From: an uncultured Collinsella sp.
GTDB taxonomy: Bacteria; Actinomycetota; Coriobacteriia; Coriobacteriales; Coriobacteriaceae
Length of the DNA stretch: 64,000 nucleotides
Direction of reading: 5' to 3'
Assembly: GCA_900556875.1 (NCBI GenBank)
Contig: USQQ01000003.1
Span: forward strand, 78,000 to 141,999
Shown here: piece after piece, positions 8,298 to 16,517 of the stretch
How positions within the stretch are numbered: the stretch's first letter is position 1
Layout: each line of letters starts with the position of its first letter
Program-made: the position numbers and the translations under genes
The notes under the pieces: generated by a model
Databases searched by the model: none
What the model was told of the DNA's origin: nothing
Seen by the model: the letters and a program-made list of their open reading frames with translations, nothing else

Positions 8298-8372
8298 GCC
8301 TTAATGGCACGGCGATGCGTCGCCGCTTTTGGATAGACGGAAAACCGTCACGTGTAGGAGAGGAAGGTTGCC

Positions 8373-8648
8373 ATGCATATCATCACCGTATGCGGAAACG
8401 GCATCGGGTCCAGCCTGATGCTCGCTGGCAAAGTCGAGGAGCTTTGCGAGGAGGAGGGCATCAAGGCCGACGTTGAGTCTATGGACCTGAACGGTGCTTC
8501 TTCCGCAAATCCGGATCTGTTCATCACCGTTAAAGAACTCGCCCCCGAGCTCCACGGCAACGTTGTGATCGTTCGCAGCTATGTGAACAAGAAGAAGATC
8601 CGCGAAGACGCCCTCGAGGCAATCAAGGCGGCCGCCGCTAACGCCTAA
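8373..8648 (+). CDS. PTS EIIB component, lactose/ascorbate type
   Basis: A 91-residue IIB domain with the P-loop-like phosphocysteine motif VCGNGIGSSLM; Cys7 is the phosphorylated residue. The size and motif match UlaB/SgaB. The ribosome-binding site GGAGAGGAAGG precedes the ATG. It works between the IIA above and the IIC below. Confidence 0.9.
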   Translation: MHIITVCGNGIGSSLMLAGKVEELCEEEGIKADVESMDLNGASSANPDLFITVKELAPELHGNVVIVRSYVNKKKIREDALEAIKAAAANA

Positions 8649-8662
8649 AGCGGCACAAAAAA

Positions 8663-8695
8663 GGGCGGTTCCCTGTGGAAGAGGGAAACGCGCCC
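8663..8695 (+). other. Intra-operon stem-loop between IIB and IIC
   Basis: GGGCGGTTCCCT (8663-8674) pairs with AGGGAAACGCGCCC (8682-8695), with a small bulge and a 7-nt loop. No T-run follows. The IIC ribosome-binding site lies just downstream, so the hairpin may tune IIC expression or stabilise the upstream mRNA. Confidence 0.45.
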
Positions 8696-8719
8696 ACGTT
8701 AGAGAGAAAGGAAGCGCAG

Positions 8720-10111
8720 ATGCAAGCCATCCTTCCCATACTTGAGTTTATCCAATCGATTCTGACCAAGCCAGCGTGGATTATGGGTCTATTTGCCTTT
8801 GTGGGCCTTGTCGCGCTTAAGCGTCCTGCCCACAAGGTGATGACGGGCACCCTGAAGCCCATTCTTGGTTACATCATGCTGTCCGCCGGCGCCGCTGTTG
8901 TTCAGGAGAACCTTGCTCCGCTGGGTACCTTCATCGAGACCGGTTTCCACATCACCGGCGTCGTGCCCAACAACGAGGTCGTTGTTTCGATGGCTCAGAG
9001 CGTCCTCGGCGTTCAGACCATGATGATCCTGATTCTCGGCTATGTCGTGAACATTATCATTGCCCGCTTTACCAAGTTTAAGTACATCTTCCTGACGGGC
9101 CATCACAGCATGTTTATGGCCTGCCTGCTGTCTGCCGTTCTGCAGGCATCTGGCTTCCAGGATGTCCAGCTTGTCATCGTGGGCGGCATGTTCCTGGGCC
9201 TCGTGAGCGCTATGCTTCCCGCCGTTGGTCAGCGTTTCACCGAGAAGGTTACCGATGGCGATGAAATCGCCATGGGCCACTTCGGTTCACTCGCCTATTA
9301 CATCTCCGCTGCAGTCGGTACGCTTTTTGCTAAGGACGCCGAGGAGAACAGCACCGAGAAGATCGAGGTTCCCGAGAAGTTCGCCTTCCTGCGCGACACT
9401 ACCATCTCCACGGCTCTTACCATGGCCTTCTTCTACCTGGTTACCGCTTTCGCCGCTTACATCGCAGATCCTGCGGTCGTTACCAAGACCGCTGGCGGCG
9501 ACAACGTGATTGTCTATGCCCTGACCTGTGCCCTGTCCTTTGCCGTTGGTGTCACCATCGTCTATAACGGCGTTCGTATGATCCTTGCCGACCTGGTCCC
9601 GGCTTTCCAGGGCATCTCCAACAAGCTGATCCCCGGTGCCATCCCCGCCGTCGACTGCGCCGTCTTCTTCCCCTATGCTCCCACCGCCGTCATCCTCGGC
9701 TTTGTCGCATCCTTCATCGGTGGCGTGGTCGGTATGTTCATCGTGGGCGCTACCCTGGGCATCTTCATCATCCCGGGCATGGTTCCCCACTTCTTCTGCG
9801 GTGCTACCGCAGGCATCTACGGCAATGCTACCGGCGGTCGCAAGGGCGCAGCTCTTGGCGCTTTCGTCAACGGCCTGCTCATCACCTTCGCCCCGGCCCT
9901 GCTCCTGCCCGTTCTTGACGTCTTTGGCTTCAAGAACACTACGTTCGGCGACTTCGATTTCTCCGTCATTGGTATTACGCTTGGCCGCGCTGCCGAGGCC
10001 TTCGGTACCACCGGTGTCTACGCGATTCTTGCTGTCCTTCTGATCGTCGCCTTCGTCCCCAACTTCATCCACACCAAGGGTGCTGTGATTAACCACGTTG
10101 AGGAAGAGTAA
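8720..10111 (+). CDS. PTS EIIC, ascorbate (UlaA/SgaT) family permease
   Basis: A 463-residue polytopic membrane protein. Features of the AG (ascorbate/galactitol) superfamily include AWIMGLFAFVGLVALKR near the N-terminus, the TGTLKPILGYIML segment, GHHSMFMACLL, and a long central region with GMVPHFFCGATAGIYGN. I chose the ATG at 8720, which has GAAAGGAAG upstream and starts at the first hydrophobic helix. The substrate may be ascorbate, but many UlaA homologues carry other sugars; this operon lacks the UlaD/E/F ascorbate enzymes and has aldolase/transaldolase genes instead. Confidence 0.9.
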   Translation: MQAILPILEFIQSILTKPAWIMGLFAFVGLVALKRPAHKVMTGTLKPILGYIMLSAGAAVVQENLAPLGTFIETGFHITGVVPNNEVVVSMAQSVLGVQTMMILILGYVVNIIIARFTKFKYIFLTGHHSMFMACLLSAVLQASGFQDVQLVIVGGMFLGLVSAMLPAVGQRFTEKVTDGDEIAMGHFGSLAYYISAAVGTLFAKDAEENSTEKIEVPEKFAFLRDTTISTALTMAFFYLVTAFAAYIADPAVVTKTAGGDNVIVYALTCALSFAVGVTIVYNGVRMILADLVPAFQGISNKLIPGAIPAVDCAVFFPYAPTAVILGFVASFIGGVVGMFIVGATLGIFIIPGMVPHFFCGATAGIYGNATGGRKGAALGAFVNGLLITFAPALLLPVLDVFGFKNTTFGDFDFSVIGITLGRAAEAFGTTGVYAILAVLLIVAFVPNFIHTKGAVINHVEEE

Positions 10112-10168
10112 TCCAGGCATACGTTAAGCCCTAATCGGGCGGAGCTCCGATAACCGGCTCCTACACGG

Positions 10169-10210
10169 AAGCGGTGGCGTCTCAAATGAGGCGTCACCGC
10201 TTTTGTTTTG
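10169..10210 (+). terminator. Terminator after the Ula-type IIC gene
   Basis: A 16-bp stem with one G-U pair, AAGCGGTGGCGTCTCA with TGAGGCGTCACCGCTT (10169-10202), followed by TTGTTTTG. It separates the PTS genes from the second aldolase copy, which therefore probably has its own promoter. Confidence 0.75.
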
Positions 10211-10434
10211 GAGTGGTTGTGAAAACGTACCGGTGAAGCGCTGTCTCTGCGCCGCGAACGGAATCAACCGCGATGATCAGCAAAAACGTTTTGCCGCTGG
10301 GGTGTCGATATAAAAATGGTAAAACTGCAAAACCGTTCGCCGAGAAGATGAAAACCCGCAGCTCACGCCTTGATAAACGTAGGTAAAGTGTTTAGCAGTT
10401 TATCGCCCATGTGCAAGCGAAAGGAATCAGGCAG
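10211..10434 (+). promoter_or_regulatory. Upstream region of the second aldolase gene
   Basis: A 224-bp non-coding stretch after the terminator. It contains several GAAAACGT/AAAACGTTTT-like stretches and a GCGAAAGGAATC ribosome-binding site just before the gene. It does not repeat the GCTTTCGATAGC motifs found before copy 1. No clear -35/-10 pair could be chosen. Confidence 0.35.
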
Positions 10435-11139
10435 ATGGCAATCAAGGTGTTCGCTGACGGTGCAAATCTCGAGGGCATGCTCGACATGTACGAGAACGGC
10501 AACGTTCAGGGTTTCACGACCAACCCGTCCCTTATGAAGAAGGGCGGCGTGACGGATTACCGCGCGTTTGCCAAAGAGGTCTTGACCCACATCACCGATG
10601 TATCCGTGTCGTTTGAGGTCTTTGCCGACGACGTCGAGACCATGGAGGGCGAGGCGCGCGAGATCGCTACCTGGGCCGAGAACGTCTATGTCAAGATTCC
10701 GTGCGTGACTACCAAGGGCGAGTCCACCGCCGAGCTGGTCCGCAAGCTTTCGGCCGACGGCATCAAGGTCAACGTCACCACCATCTTTACGCCTGCGCAG
10801 GTCGACGAGATGGTCGAGGCCGTTGACGCCGAGACGCCGTCAATCATCTCGCTCTTTGCCGGCCGCATCGCCGACACCGGCGTCGACCCCATTCCGTTTA
10901 TGACGGAGTCGGTCAAGAAGGCCGCCGCCAAGCCCAACTGCGAGGTCCTGTGGGCGTCCACGCGTGAGCTTATCAATATTTACCAGGCGGAAGGATGCGG
11001 TTGCCAGATCATCACGGTGCCCAACAGCATCCTGGCCAAGCGTAAGAACATCGGCCGTGACCCGTACGAGGTCTCGCTCGATACCGTGCGCGGTTTTGCC
11101 AAGGATATCGCCTCGCTCGGTTTCCATATCCTGCCGTAA
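10435..11139 (+). CDS. fsa: Fructose-6-phosphate aldolase / TalC-type transaldolase, copy 2
   Basis: A 234-residue paralogue of the protein encoded at 7131, nearly identical through the N-terminal half (MAIKVFADGANLEGMLDM, GNVQGFTTNPSLMK). The Schiff-base Lys is in NVYVKIPC, and it carries the same Phe (SLFAGRI) in place of the FsaA Tyr. Differences cluster in the helices and the C-terminus. It stands alone behind its own terminator-separated leader, so the two copies are probably expressed differently. Gene duplication around the PTS genes is the simplest origin. Confidence 0.9.
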   Translation: MAIKVFADGANLEGMLDMYENGNVQGFTTNPSLMKKGGVTDYRAFAKEVLTHITDVSVSFEVFADDVETMEGEAREIATWAENVYVKIPCVTTKGESTAELVRKLSADGIKVNVTTIFTPAQVDEMVEAVDAETPSIISLFAGRIADTGVDPIPFMTESVKKAAAKPNCEVLWASTRELINIYQAEGCGCQIITVPNSILAKRKNIGRDPYEVSLDTVRGFAKDIASLGFHILP

Positions 11140-11169
11140 CGCGAACGCTGGCTACATCGCGGGTTGTTC

Positions 11170-11241
11170 GCCCCGGCCTTTCCTTTCCCTATCGCTCACG
11201 CGCTTCGCGAGGGTCGCGCTAGGCAAAGGAAAGGCCGGGGC
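11170..11241. repeat. Long-hairpin repeat with 17-bp perfect arms
   Basis: GCCCCGGCCTTTCCTTT at 11170-11186 and its exact complement at 11225-11241, separated by 38 nt that contain a smaller GCGCTTCGCGAGG structure. It sits 30 nt after the second aldolase copy. The last 16 nt or so of that gene (TTCCATATCCTGCCGT, near 11121) recur after the hairpin, near 11278, as if the hairpin had entered a duplicated gene end. Confidence 0.65.
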
Positions 11242-11299
11242 TGCCGACACGAACTTGCCGGTAGGTTGGTGATAGGCTTCCATATCCTGCCGTGGACAA

Positions 11300-11507
11300 A
11301 GGTACCCCCGCCTGCGCCGTGCAAAATTGAGAGTATTCAGCAAGGTAAAGGCTTTTACCAGCTGGGTGAAGCATGGAACAGCCCCCGTTTTGGCTCTGAT
11401 GACGCTAAAACGGGGGCTGTTTCTTGCTTTTTCGTCTCTGAGGGGCATCCGGAGCGGCGGAAATTGCAGAATACTCGCGATTTTGCACGTTGCTACAGGG
11501 GGTACCT
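11300..11507. repeat. Imperfect inverted-repeat element (MITE-like) with AGGTACCCC ends
   Basis: The two ends, 11300-11345 and about 11465-11507, are imperfect reverse complements: both carry AGGTACCCC, GTGCAAAAT and GAGTATTC in the same order when read inward. The centre is a strong terminator hairpin, AACAGCCCCCGTTTT with its complement (11377-11421), followed by TTTCTTGCTTTTT. The whole unit is about 208 bp and has no open reading frame of note. It fills the space between copy 2 of the aldolase and tex, which converge here. Confidence 0.6.
11377..11422. terminator. Terminator hairpin inside the inverted-repeat element
   Basis: A 15-bp stem, AACAGCCCCCGTTTT (11377-11391) with AAAACGGGGGCTGTT (11407-11421), and a 15-nt loop. 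A-rich and T-rich flanks allow termination in both directions between the converging aldolase and tex genes. Confidence 0.75.
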
Positions 11508-11519
11508 TGCTTTGACGGT

Positions 11520-13667
11520 TTACTTCCCCTGCACCATGGTGAGGGAGATTTTCTTGCGGTCGCGATCGACCTTTTCGACCCACACCTTTACCGTGTCACC
11601 GACGCGTACCACGTCGCTCGGGTGCTTGACAAAGCGGTTGGCCAGCTTGGAGATGTGTACGAGGCCGTCCTGGTGCACGCCCACGTCGACAAAGGCACCA
11701 AAGTCGACGACGTTGCGCACCGTGCCCTTGAGTTCCATGCCGGGTTCCAGGTCATCGATGGAAAGCGCCGAGCGGCTAAAGACCACCTCGGGCGCGTCGT
11801 CGCGCGGGTCGCGCCCGGGCTTCTTGAGCTCGTTGACGATGTCGATGAGCGTTAAGGTGCCGCAGTCCAGGTCGCTTGCCAGTGCCGAGATGCTGCCCAG
11901 ACGGCGCTCGATATCGGGCACGCCGCCACGGCTGAGCTCGCTTGCCGCAACGCCGGCGCGCTCCAGGACGGCCGTGGCCACCTCGTAGCTCTCGGGGTGG
12001 ACGCTTGTCGCGTCGAGCGGGTTCTTGCCGCCGCTGATGCGCAAAAAGCCCGCGGCGTTGAGATATGCCTTGGGGCCCAGCTTGGGGACCTTCTTAAGCT
12101 GGCGGCGATCGGTAAAGGCGCCGTTTTCCTCGCGGTGGGCCACGATGTTCTTGGCCACGCTCGGCGTGATACCCGATACGTATCCCAGCAGGCTCGCGCT
12201 CGCGGTGTTTACGTCGACGCCCACGCGGTTGACGACGTCTTCCACCACGTGGCCCAGGGTGCGCGAAAGCTCGGCCTGGTCAAGGTCGTGCTGGTACTGG
12301 CCAACGCCGATGGACTGGGGCGGAATCTTGACGAGCTCTGCCAGCGGGTCCTGCAGGCGGCGGCCCAGGCTCATGGCGCCGCGCACGGTGACATCCAGAT
12401 CGGGATACTCCTGGCTCGCGAGCTCGGAGGCGGAGTACACCGACGCGCCCGCCTCGTTGACGATGGTGTAGCGAAGGCTGGGCGCCTGCTCGGCAATAAA
12501 CTCCGAGACGACTTCCTCGGTCTCGCGGCTGGCGGTGCCGTTGCCGATGACGATGGTGTTGACGCCGTTCTTCTTGACGAGGCGGGCGAGCTCACGCTTG
12601 GTGCCGGCGACGTCGTGGCGCGGCTTGGTGGGGTAGACCACGCCGTGGTCGAGTAACTTGCCGGTCTCGTCCATGACGGCGACCTTGCAGCCGGTACGGT
12701 AGCCCGGATCGAGCGCGAGCACGCGGGCGCCGCGCACGGGGCGTGCCGAGAGCAGGCCTTCGAGATTCTTGGCAAAGACGTTGATGGCCTCGGTCTGGGC
12801 GCGAACGGTGAGTTTGGCGCGGGCCTCGCGCTCCAGCGAGGGAGCCATGAGGCGTTTGTAGCCGTCGGCGATGGCGGCATCGAAGATGGGAGCAAACACG
12901 CCCTGGCGTCGGGGCCAACGGCTGCCGAGGCGCACCGTGGCGGCAGCGCCGTCGACGTTCACGCGCACGCGGAGCTTGCCCTCGCGCTCACCGCGGTCGA
13001 TAGCCAGCACGCGGTGGTTGGGTATACGGCGCAGCGGCTCATCATAGCTGTAGTACGGCTCGTAGGGGGTCTTCTCGGCGGGGTCGGTGGCCTCGACGAC
13101 GATGTCGGCGGTGTTTTGCGTAAAGGTGCGCAGGTCGGCGACGTTCTCCGGGTCCTCGGCTACCGTCTCGGCCACGATGTCGGCGGCGCCGGCAAGCGCC
13201 TTCTCGGGCGTGTCGAAGCCGGCCTCCTCGTTAACGTATGCCGCGGCGGTGTCGAGCGCGCTGCCCTTGGCGGATGCCTGCATGATGATCATGTTGGCAA
13301 GCGGCTCCAGGCCTGCCTCGCGGGCCTTCTGCGCGCGGGTCATGCGCTTTTTGCGGTAGGGCTTGTAGAGGTCCTCGACACGCTGGAGCTGCGTGGCCTC
13401 GCGGATCTGTGCCTCGAGCTCGGGCGTGAGTTTGCCCTGGGCGTCGATAAGCAGAATGACGTCCTCTTTGCGCTGTTCAAGATTGCGCAGGTAGGACAGG
13501 CGCTCGTCGAGTGCGCGCAGGGCGACGTCGTCCATGCCACCCGTTGCTTCCTTGCGGTAGCGCGAAATAAAGGGGATGGTGTTGCCCTCGTCGATGAGCT
13601 TGACGGCCGCCTCGATGTTGGCGGCCTTAAGGTTGAGCTCGCGGGCGAGCTGGGCGATAAGATCCAT
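11520..13667 (-). CDS. tex: Tex-family RNA-binding protein (S1 domain)
   Basis: A 715-residue Tex/YhgF protein, a nucleic-acid-binding factor linked to transcription and RNA turnover. In order it has the Tex N-terminal helical region (IPFISRYRKEATGGMD), a YqgF/RNase-H-like domain (VLALDPGYRTGCKVAVMD), helix-hairpin-helix repeats (GITPSVAKNIVAHREENGAF) and a C-terminal S1 domain (GMELKGTVRNVVDFGAFVDV). The start at 13667 is preceded by AAGGAGT at 4 nt; the open frame extends further but lacks a site. Length is normal for the family. Confidence 0.95.
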   Translation of the reverse strand: MDLIAQLARELNLKAANIEAAVKLIDEGNTIPFISRYRKEATGGMDDVALRALDERLSYLRNLEQRKEDVILLIDAQGKLTPELEAQIREATQLQRVEDLYKPYRKKRMTRAQKAREAGLEPLANMIIMQASAKGSALDTAAAYVNEEAGFDTPEKALAGAADIVAETVAEDPENVADLRTFTQNTADIVVEATDPAEKTPYEPYYSYDEPLRRIPNHRVLAIDRGEREGKLRVRVNVDGAAATVRLGSRWPRRQGVFAPIFDAAIADGYKRLMAPSLEREARAKLTVRAQTEAINVFAKNLEGLLSARPVRGARVLALDPGYRTGCKVAVMDETGKLLDHGVVYPTKPRHDVAGTKRELARLVKKNGVNTIVIGNGTASRETEEVVSEFIAEQAPSLRYTIVNEAGASVYSASELASQEYPDLDVTVRGAMSLGRRLQDPLAELVKIPPQSIGVGQYQHDLDQAELSRTLGHVVEDVVNRVGVDVNTASASLLGYVSGITPSVAKNIVAHREENGAFTDRRQLKKVPKLGPKAYLNAAGFLRISGGKNPLDATSVHPESYEVATAVLERAGVAASELSRGGVPDIERRLGSISALASDLDCGTLTLIDIVNELKKPGRDPRDDAPEVVFSRSALSIDDLEPGMELKGTVRNVVDFGAFVDVGVHQDGLVHISKLANRFVKHPSDVVRVGDTVKVWVEKVDRDRKKISLTMVQGK

Positions 13668-13770
13668 GGGACTCCTTGCGTTTAAGGTGCGTTTGCAGCA
13701 CAGAGCTACCAAGGATACCACCTGCCACTTCGCCCAAAAAAGACTGTTTTGGCGCGGAACCACGAAAGCG

Positions 13771-13906
13771 GCCTATCTACTACGTTTGAACCGTGTGGGT
13801 CGACCATCCCCCGATCTTCCGAAAATGCGCAACCTGTCTACCTGCGGTTTTTATTCCGCGAAATTTGGCATGGTTGAGGGCGATCGGTTAAACGTAGTAG
13901 ATAGGC
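13771..13906. repeat. 136-bp element with about 22-bp terminal inverted repeats
   Basis: GCCTATCTACTACGTTTGAACCG at 13771-13793 is mirrored by its complement at 13885-13906, apart from one extra base. The internal 90 bp contain no open frame or obvious hairpin. The ends look like terminal repeats of a small non-autonomous element or the arms of a large RNA stem. Confidence 0.55.
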
Positions 13907-13983
13907 ACATTTCGTGGCGAACGAACCAAGCTGAGGTGCAAAAAGGCCCCCCGTCTCAGAAAATCATTGGAAACGTAGCAAAA

Positions 13984-14015
13984 TGCCCCGCGGGCAGGAG
14001 GCTGCTCGCGGGGCA
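13984..14015 (-). terminator. Terminator of the SDR-MFS-Gfo/Idh operon
   Basis: TGCCCCGCGGGCAG pairs with CTGCTCGCGGGGCA (one G-U/mismatch position) around a 4-nt loop. On the minus strand it is followed by TTTTGC. It lies about 70 nt downstream of the oxidoreductase stop. Confidence 0.7.
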
Positions 14016-14087
14016 AAGAAGAGGGGCTTATTTGTGGCGGACCGAGGGACTCGGCATGGGGTTTCTGCCGCGGCCGCTCTCAAGGCA

Positions 14088-15128
14088 TTACAGCTCGACG
14101 AGCTGGCCGGTCTCGGCGGCCTCCTTGATGGCGTTGAGAAGCGTGAGCGTCTTGACGTTGTCGGCGGGGGTCACGACGGGCTCAACCTCACGGCGGACAA
14201 CCTTCACAAAGTGCTTGAGCTGCATCTTGTGCGGCAGCGCCGGGTCCACGGCCGGAATCTCCATCTGCAGCGGCTTGTGCCAGTTGGAGGCGCCGTCGTA
14301 GGAGAACTGGTGCAGGCGGGGCAGCGAAAGGGCGCCCAAGGTTCCGCCGATAAAGTAGGCGTCGGCGTCGAAGGGACGGTACTGCGGGTCCTCGCGAGCG
14401 GTGGCCTCCCAGTTCCAGGGGCTGGCGGTGGCATCGGAGATGGTCATGCTTGCGAGCGCGCCATCGGCAAAACGGACGTTGACCACGGCGGAGTCCTCAG
14501 TCTCAAAACCGCGGGCGGCGCTGGACTGCATACCCTGGACGGCAACGGGCTCGCCCAGCAGATAGCGGAGCAGGTCGACGTCGTGAACCAGGTTAACCAG
14601 GATCGGGCCGGCACCCTTCTTGCGGCGCCACTCGACATCGAAGTACTCGTCATTCTTATAGATCATGTAGTGGAAGCTCGACACGGTGAGCTTGCCCAGC
14701 TCGCCGGACTCGATGATCTCCTTGGCCTTGTTGACGAAGGGGTTGTGGCGACGGTGCTGGCCCACGAGCACGGGCACGCCGGCGGTCTCGGCCTCGGCGG
14801 CGAAGGCCTGGGCATCCTCGAGGTCATTGGAGATCGGCTTTTCGACCAGCGGCACGATGTTGCGCTTCACGGCCTCGCGGGCAACGCCCAGATGCAGGTC
14901 GTTGGGGGTGGCGATGATGACGGCCTCGGGCTTGACCTCGTCCATCATCTGGGCGGGATCGGTAAAGAACGGCACGCCGGCGGCCTCGGCCGTGGCGCGG
15001 GCGCCCTCAAAGGCGTCGGCGATGGCGACGAGCTCGGCCTCGGGCTCCTCGGTGACAAAGCGGATGTGGTTGCGGCCCATGGCGCCGGCGCCGATGACGG
15101 CAATGCGGACGGGGTTGAGCTCAGACAT
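14088..15128 (-). CDS. Gfo/Idh/MocA-family NAD(P)-dependent oxidoreductase
   Basis: A 346-residue sugar or polyol dehydrogenase. The Rossmann motif is VIGAGAMGRNH near residue 12, followed by VIIATPNDLH and the diagnostic EKPIS. A C-terminal alpha/beta substrate domain follows, with HDVDLLRYLLGEP. Members act on inositols, glucose, myo-inositol derivatives or sugar acids; the substrate here is not identifiable. It is the last gene of a leftward operon after the MFS and SDR genes. Ribosome-binding site AAGGAGTCG. Confidence 0.9.
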   Translation of the reverse strand: MSELNPVRIAVIGAGAMGRNHIRFVTEEPEAELVAIADAFEGARATAEAAGVPFFTDPAQMMDEVKPEAVIIATPNDLHLGVAREAVKRNIVPLVEKPISNDLEDAQAFAAEAETAGVPVLVGQHRRHNPFVNKAKEIIESGELGKLTVSSFHYMIYKNDEYFDVEWRRKKGAGPILVNLVHDVDLLRYLLGEPVAVQGMQSSAARGFETEDSAVVNVRFADGALASMTISDATASPWNWEATAREDPQYRPFDADAYFIGGTLGALSLPRLHQFSYDGASNWHKPLQMEIPAVDPALPHKMQLKHFVKVVRREVEPVVTPADNVKTLTLLNAIKEAAETGQLVEL

Positions 15129-15156
15129 TTCGACTCCTTAATGCTGGTGGCTGGCG

Positions 15157-15189
15157 AATGTGGCAAAGGGACTGTCCCTTTGCCACATT
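15157..15189. repeat. Perfect GTCCCTTTG palindrome (33 bp)
   Basis: AATGTGGCAAAGGGA and its exact complement (15157-15171 and 15175-15189) surround CTG. It lies between the MFS and Gfo/Idh genes. Related sequences occur at 30494, 35398 and 42119 in this window, so it belongs to a dispersed repeat family. Confidence 0.8.
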
Positions 15190-15196
15190 GGTATAA

Positions 15197-16453
15197 CTAG
15201 GCGGACTTCTTCTTGCTGTCGGAGACCATCATGTAGACGGTGAGTACGACGGCGATGGCGGCGATCACGATGGCGCCGTAGAAGGACTGCTGGTAGGCGG
15301 CGCTGCCGGCCTCGGCGTGATACAGCACGGCGGTGATGGGCTGGCTGATCCAGGTAGAAGCGGCATAGCCCAAGAACATGATGCCGTAGTTGACACCGAT
15401 GTTGCTGGTGCCAAAGGCGCCACCGGTAAGCGGCGGGTAGATGACGAGCAGGGCGCCAAAGCTAAAGCCGAGCAGGGCGAGCGCCACAAAGAACATGCTC
15501 TGCGTAAAGCTCATCGACATGATGACGAGTGCGACGATGGTGACGACAAGGCTGATGAGCAGCGACTTGTAGGCGCCGAGCTTGTCGATGATCTGACCAA
15601 AGGACAGACGGCCGACCAGGTTGGCGCAGGTGTTGACGGAGACCACCACACCGCCGAGGGCGACGGCCGCGGCGCTCGTGGGGTCGGCGAAGAGCTGGAC
15701 GGCGGCGATGGAGGCAACCTTGCCCACAAGCAGGGTGCCTGCAGTGGCAGCAAAGGCGAAGGTGACGATGAGGACCCAGAAGCGCGGGGTTTTGACCATC
15801 TCGCCCGGGGTGAGGTCGCCGAAGGTACCGGCGTGCGCGCCGCCCTTGGGGGCCTCGAAGCCCTCGGGCAGCCAACCGGCCTCGGGGGCCTTCAGGAACA
15901 GGGCGGAGGCGGCGATCGTCACAAAGAAGATGACGCCGAGTGCCTTGAGGGCGCCAAAGATGCCCAGACTCGGGATGAGCAGCGAGGCGAGCACCGGGGA
16001 CAGCACAGCGGGGCCGGCGGTCGAAGCGGCCAGGGTGATGCCGGAGGCGAGGCCCTTTTTGTCGATGAACCACTTTTGGCCGGTGGTGAGCGCGGGGTTG
16101 TAGCCCAGGCCGTTGCCGATGGCGGCGACGAGCGAGAACCACAGGTAGAACTGCCACGGCTCGGTGACGGTGCCGGACATGAACCAGCCCACGCCGTAGC
16201 ACACGGCGGCAGCGATCACGACGTTGCGCGGGCCGATCTTATCGGAGATGCGGCCGGCGAAGATGCCCGTCACGGCCATGATGGTCTGGAAGACCGGGAA
16301 AGCCCAGGTAAGTGCGCTGGACCACTCGGGGTAGACGGCGAGCAGGTTCTTGGACACGACGGAGTACAGCGCGATGGAGCTGATGAAGAACATGGTGACG
16401 CACGCGGCGGAAAGCACGACGGCGCGACCCTTGTTGGAGTTGGTGGAAGCCAT
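15197..16453 (-). CDS. MFS transporter, oxalate/formate-antiporter-like (OFA) family
   Basis: A 418-residue carrier with 12 predicted membrane segments. Features include the N-terminal SSIALYSVVSKNLLAVYPEW segment, GIFAGRISDKIGPRNV (the loop 2-3 MFS motif) and LGYNPALTTGQKWF, common in the OFA group that moves monocarboxylates and dicarboxylates. It is cotranscribed with the SDR upstream and the Gfo/Idh enzyme downstream, so it probably imports or exchanges their substrate. Confidence 0.88.
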   Translation of the reverse strand: MASTNSNKGRAVVLSAACVTMFFISSIALYSVVSKNLLAVYPEWSSALTWAFPVFQTIMAVTGIFAGRISDKIGPRNVVIAAAVCYGVGWFMSGTVTEPWQFYLWFSLVAAIGNGLGYNPALTTGQKWFIDKKGLASGITLAASTAGPAVLSPVLASLLIPSLGIFGALKALGVIFFVTIAASALFLKAPEAGWLPEGFEAPKGGAHAGTFGDLTPGEMVKTPRFWVLIVTFAFAATAGTLLVGKVASIAAVQLFADPTSAAAVALGGVVVSVNTCANLVGRLSFGQIIDKLGAYKSLLISLVVTIVALVIMSMSFTQSMFFVALALLGFSFGALLVIYPPLTGGAFGTSNIGVNYGIMFLGYAASTWISQPITAVLYHAEAGSAAYQQSFYGAIVIAAIAVVLTVYMMVSDSKKKSA

Positions 16454-16517
16454 TGGACTCTTTCTAATCGATGCGGGGAGGAGCGGGCGTCACCGCGAGC
16501 CTCCCTGTTGGGCTGGC

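Larger units (their letters stand above)
13668..14087. other. 420-bp intergenic region between tex and the Gfo/Idh gene
   Basis: No gene is visible. It holds the tex upstream region (13668-13770), the inverted repeat at 13771-13906, and a terminator for the leftward oxidoreductase operon at 13984-14015. The remainder (14016-14087) is the 3' end of that operon's transcript. Confidence 0.6.

Noticed and set aside
15157..15189. Terminator between the MFS and Gfo/Idh genes
   Set aside because: It has no T-run, and close relatives occur at other sites, so a dispersed repeat is the better description.
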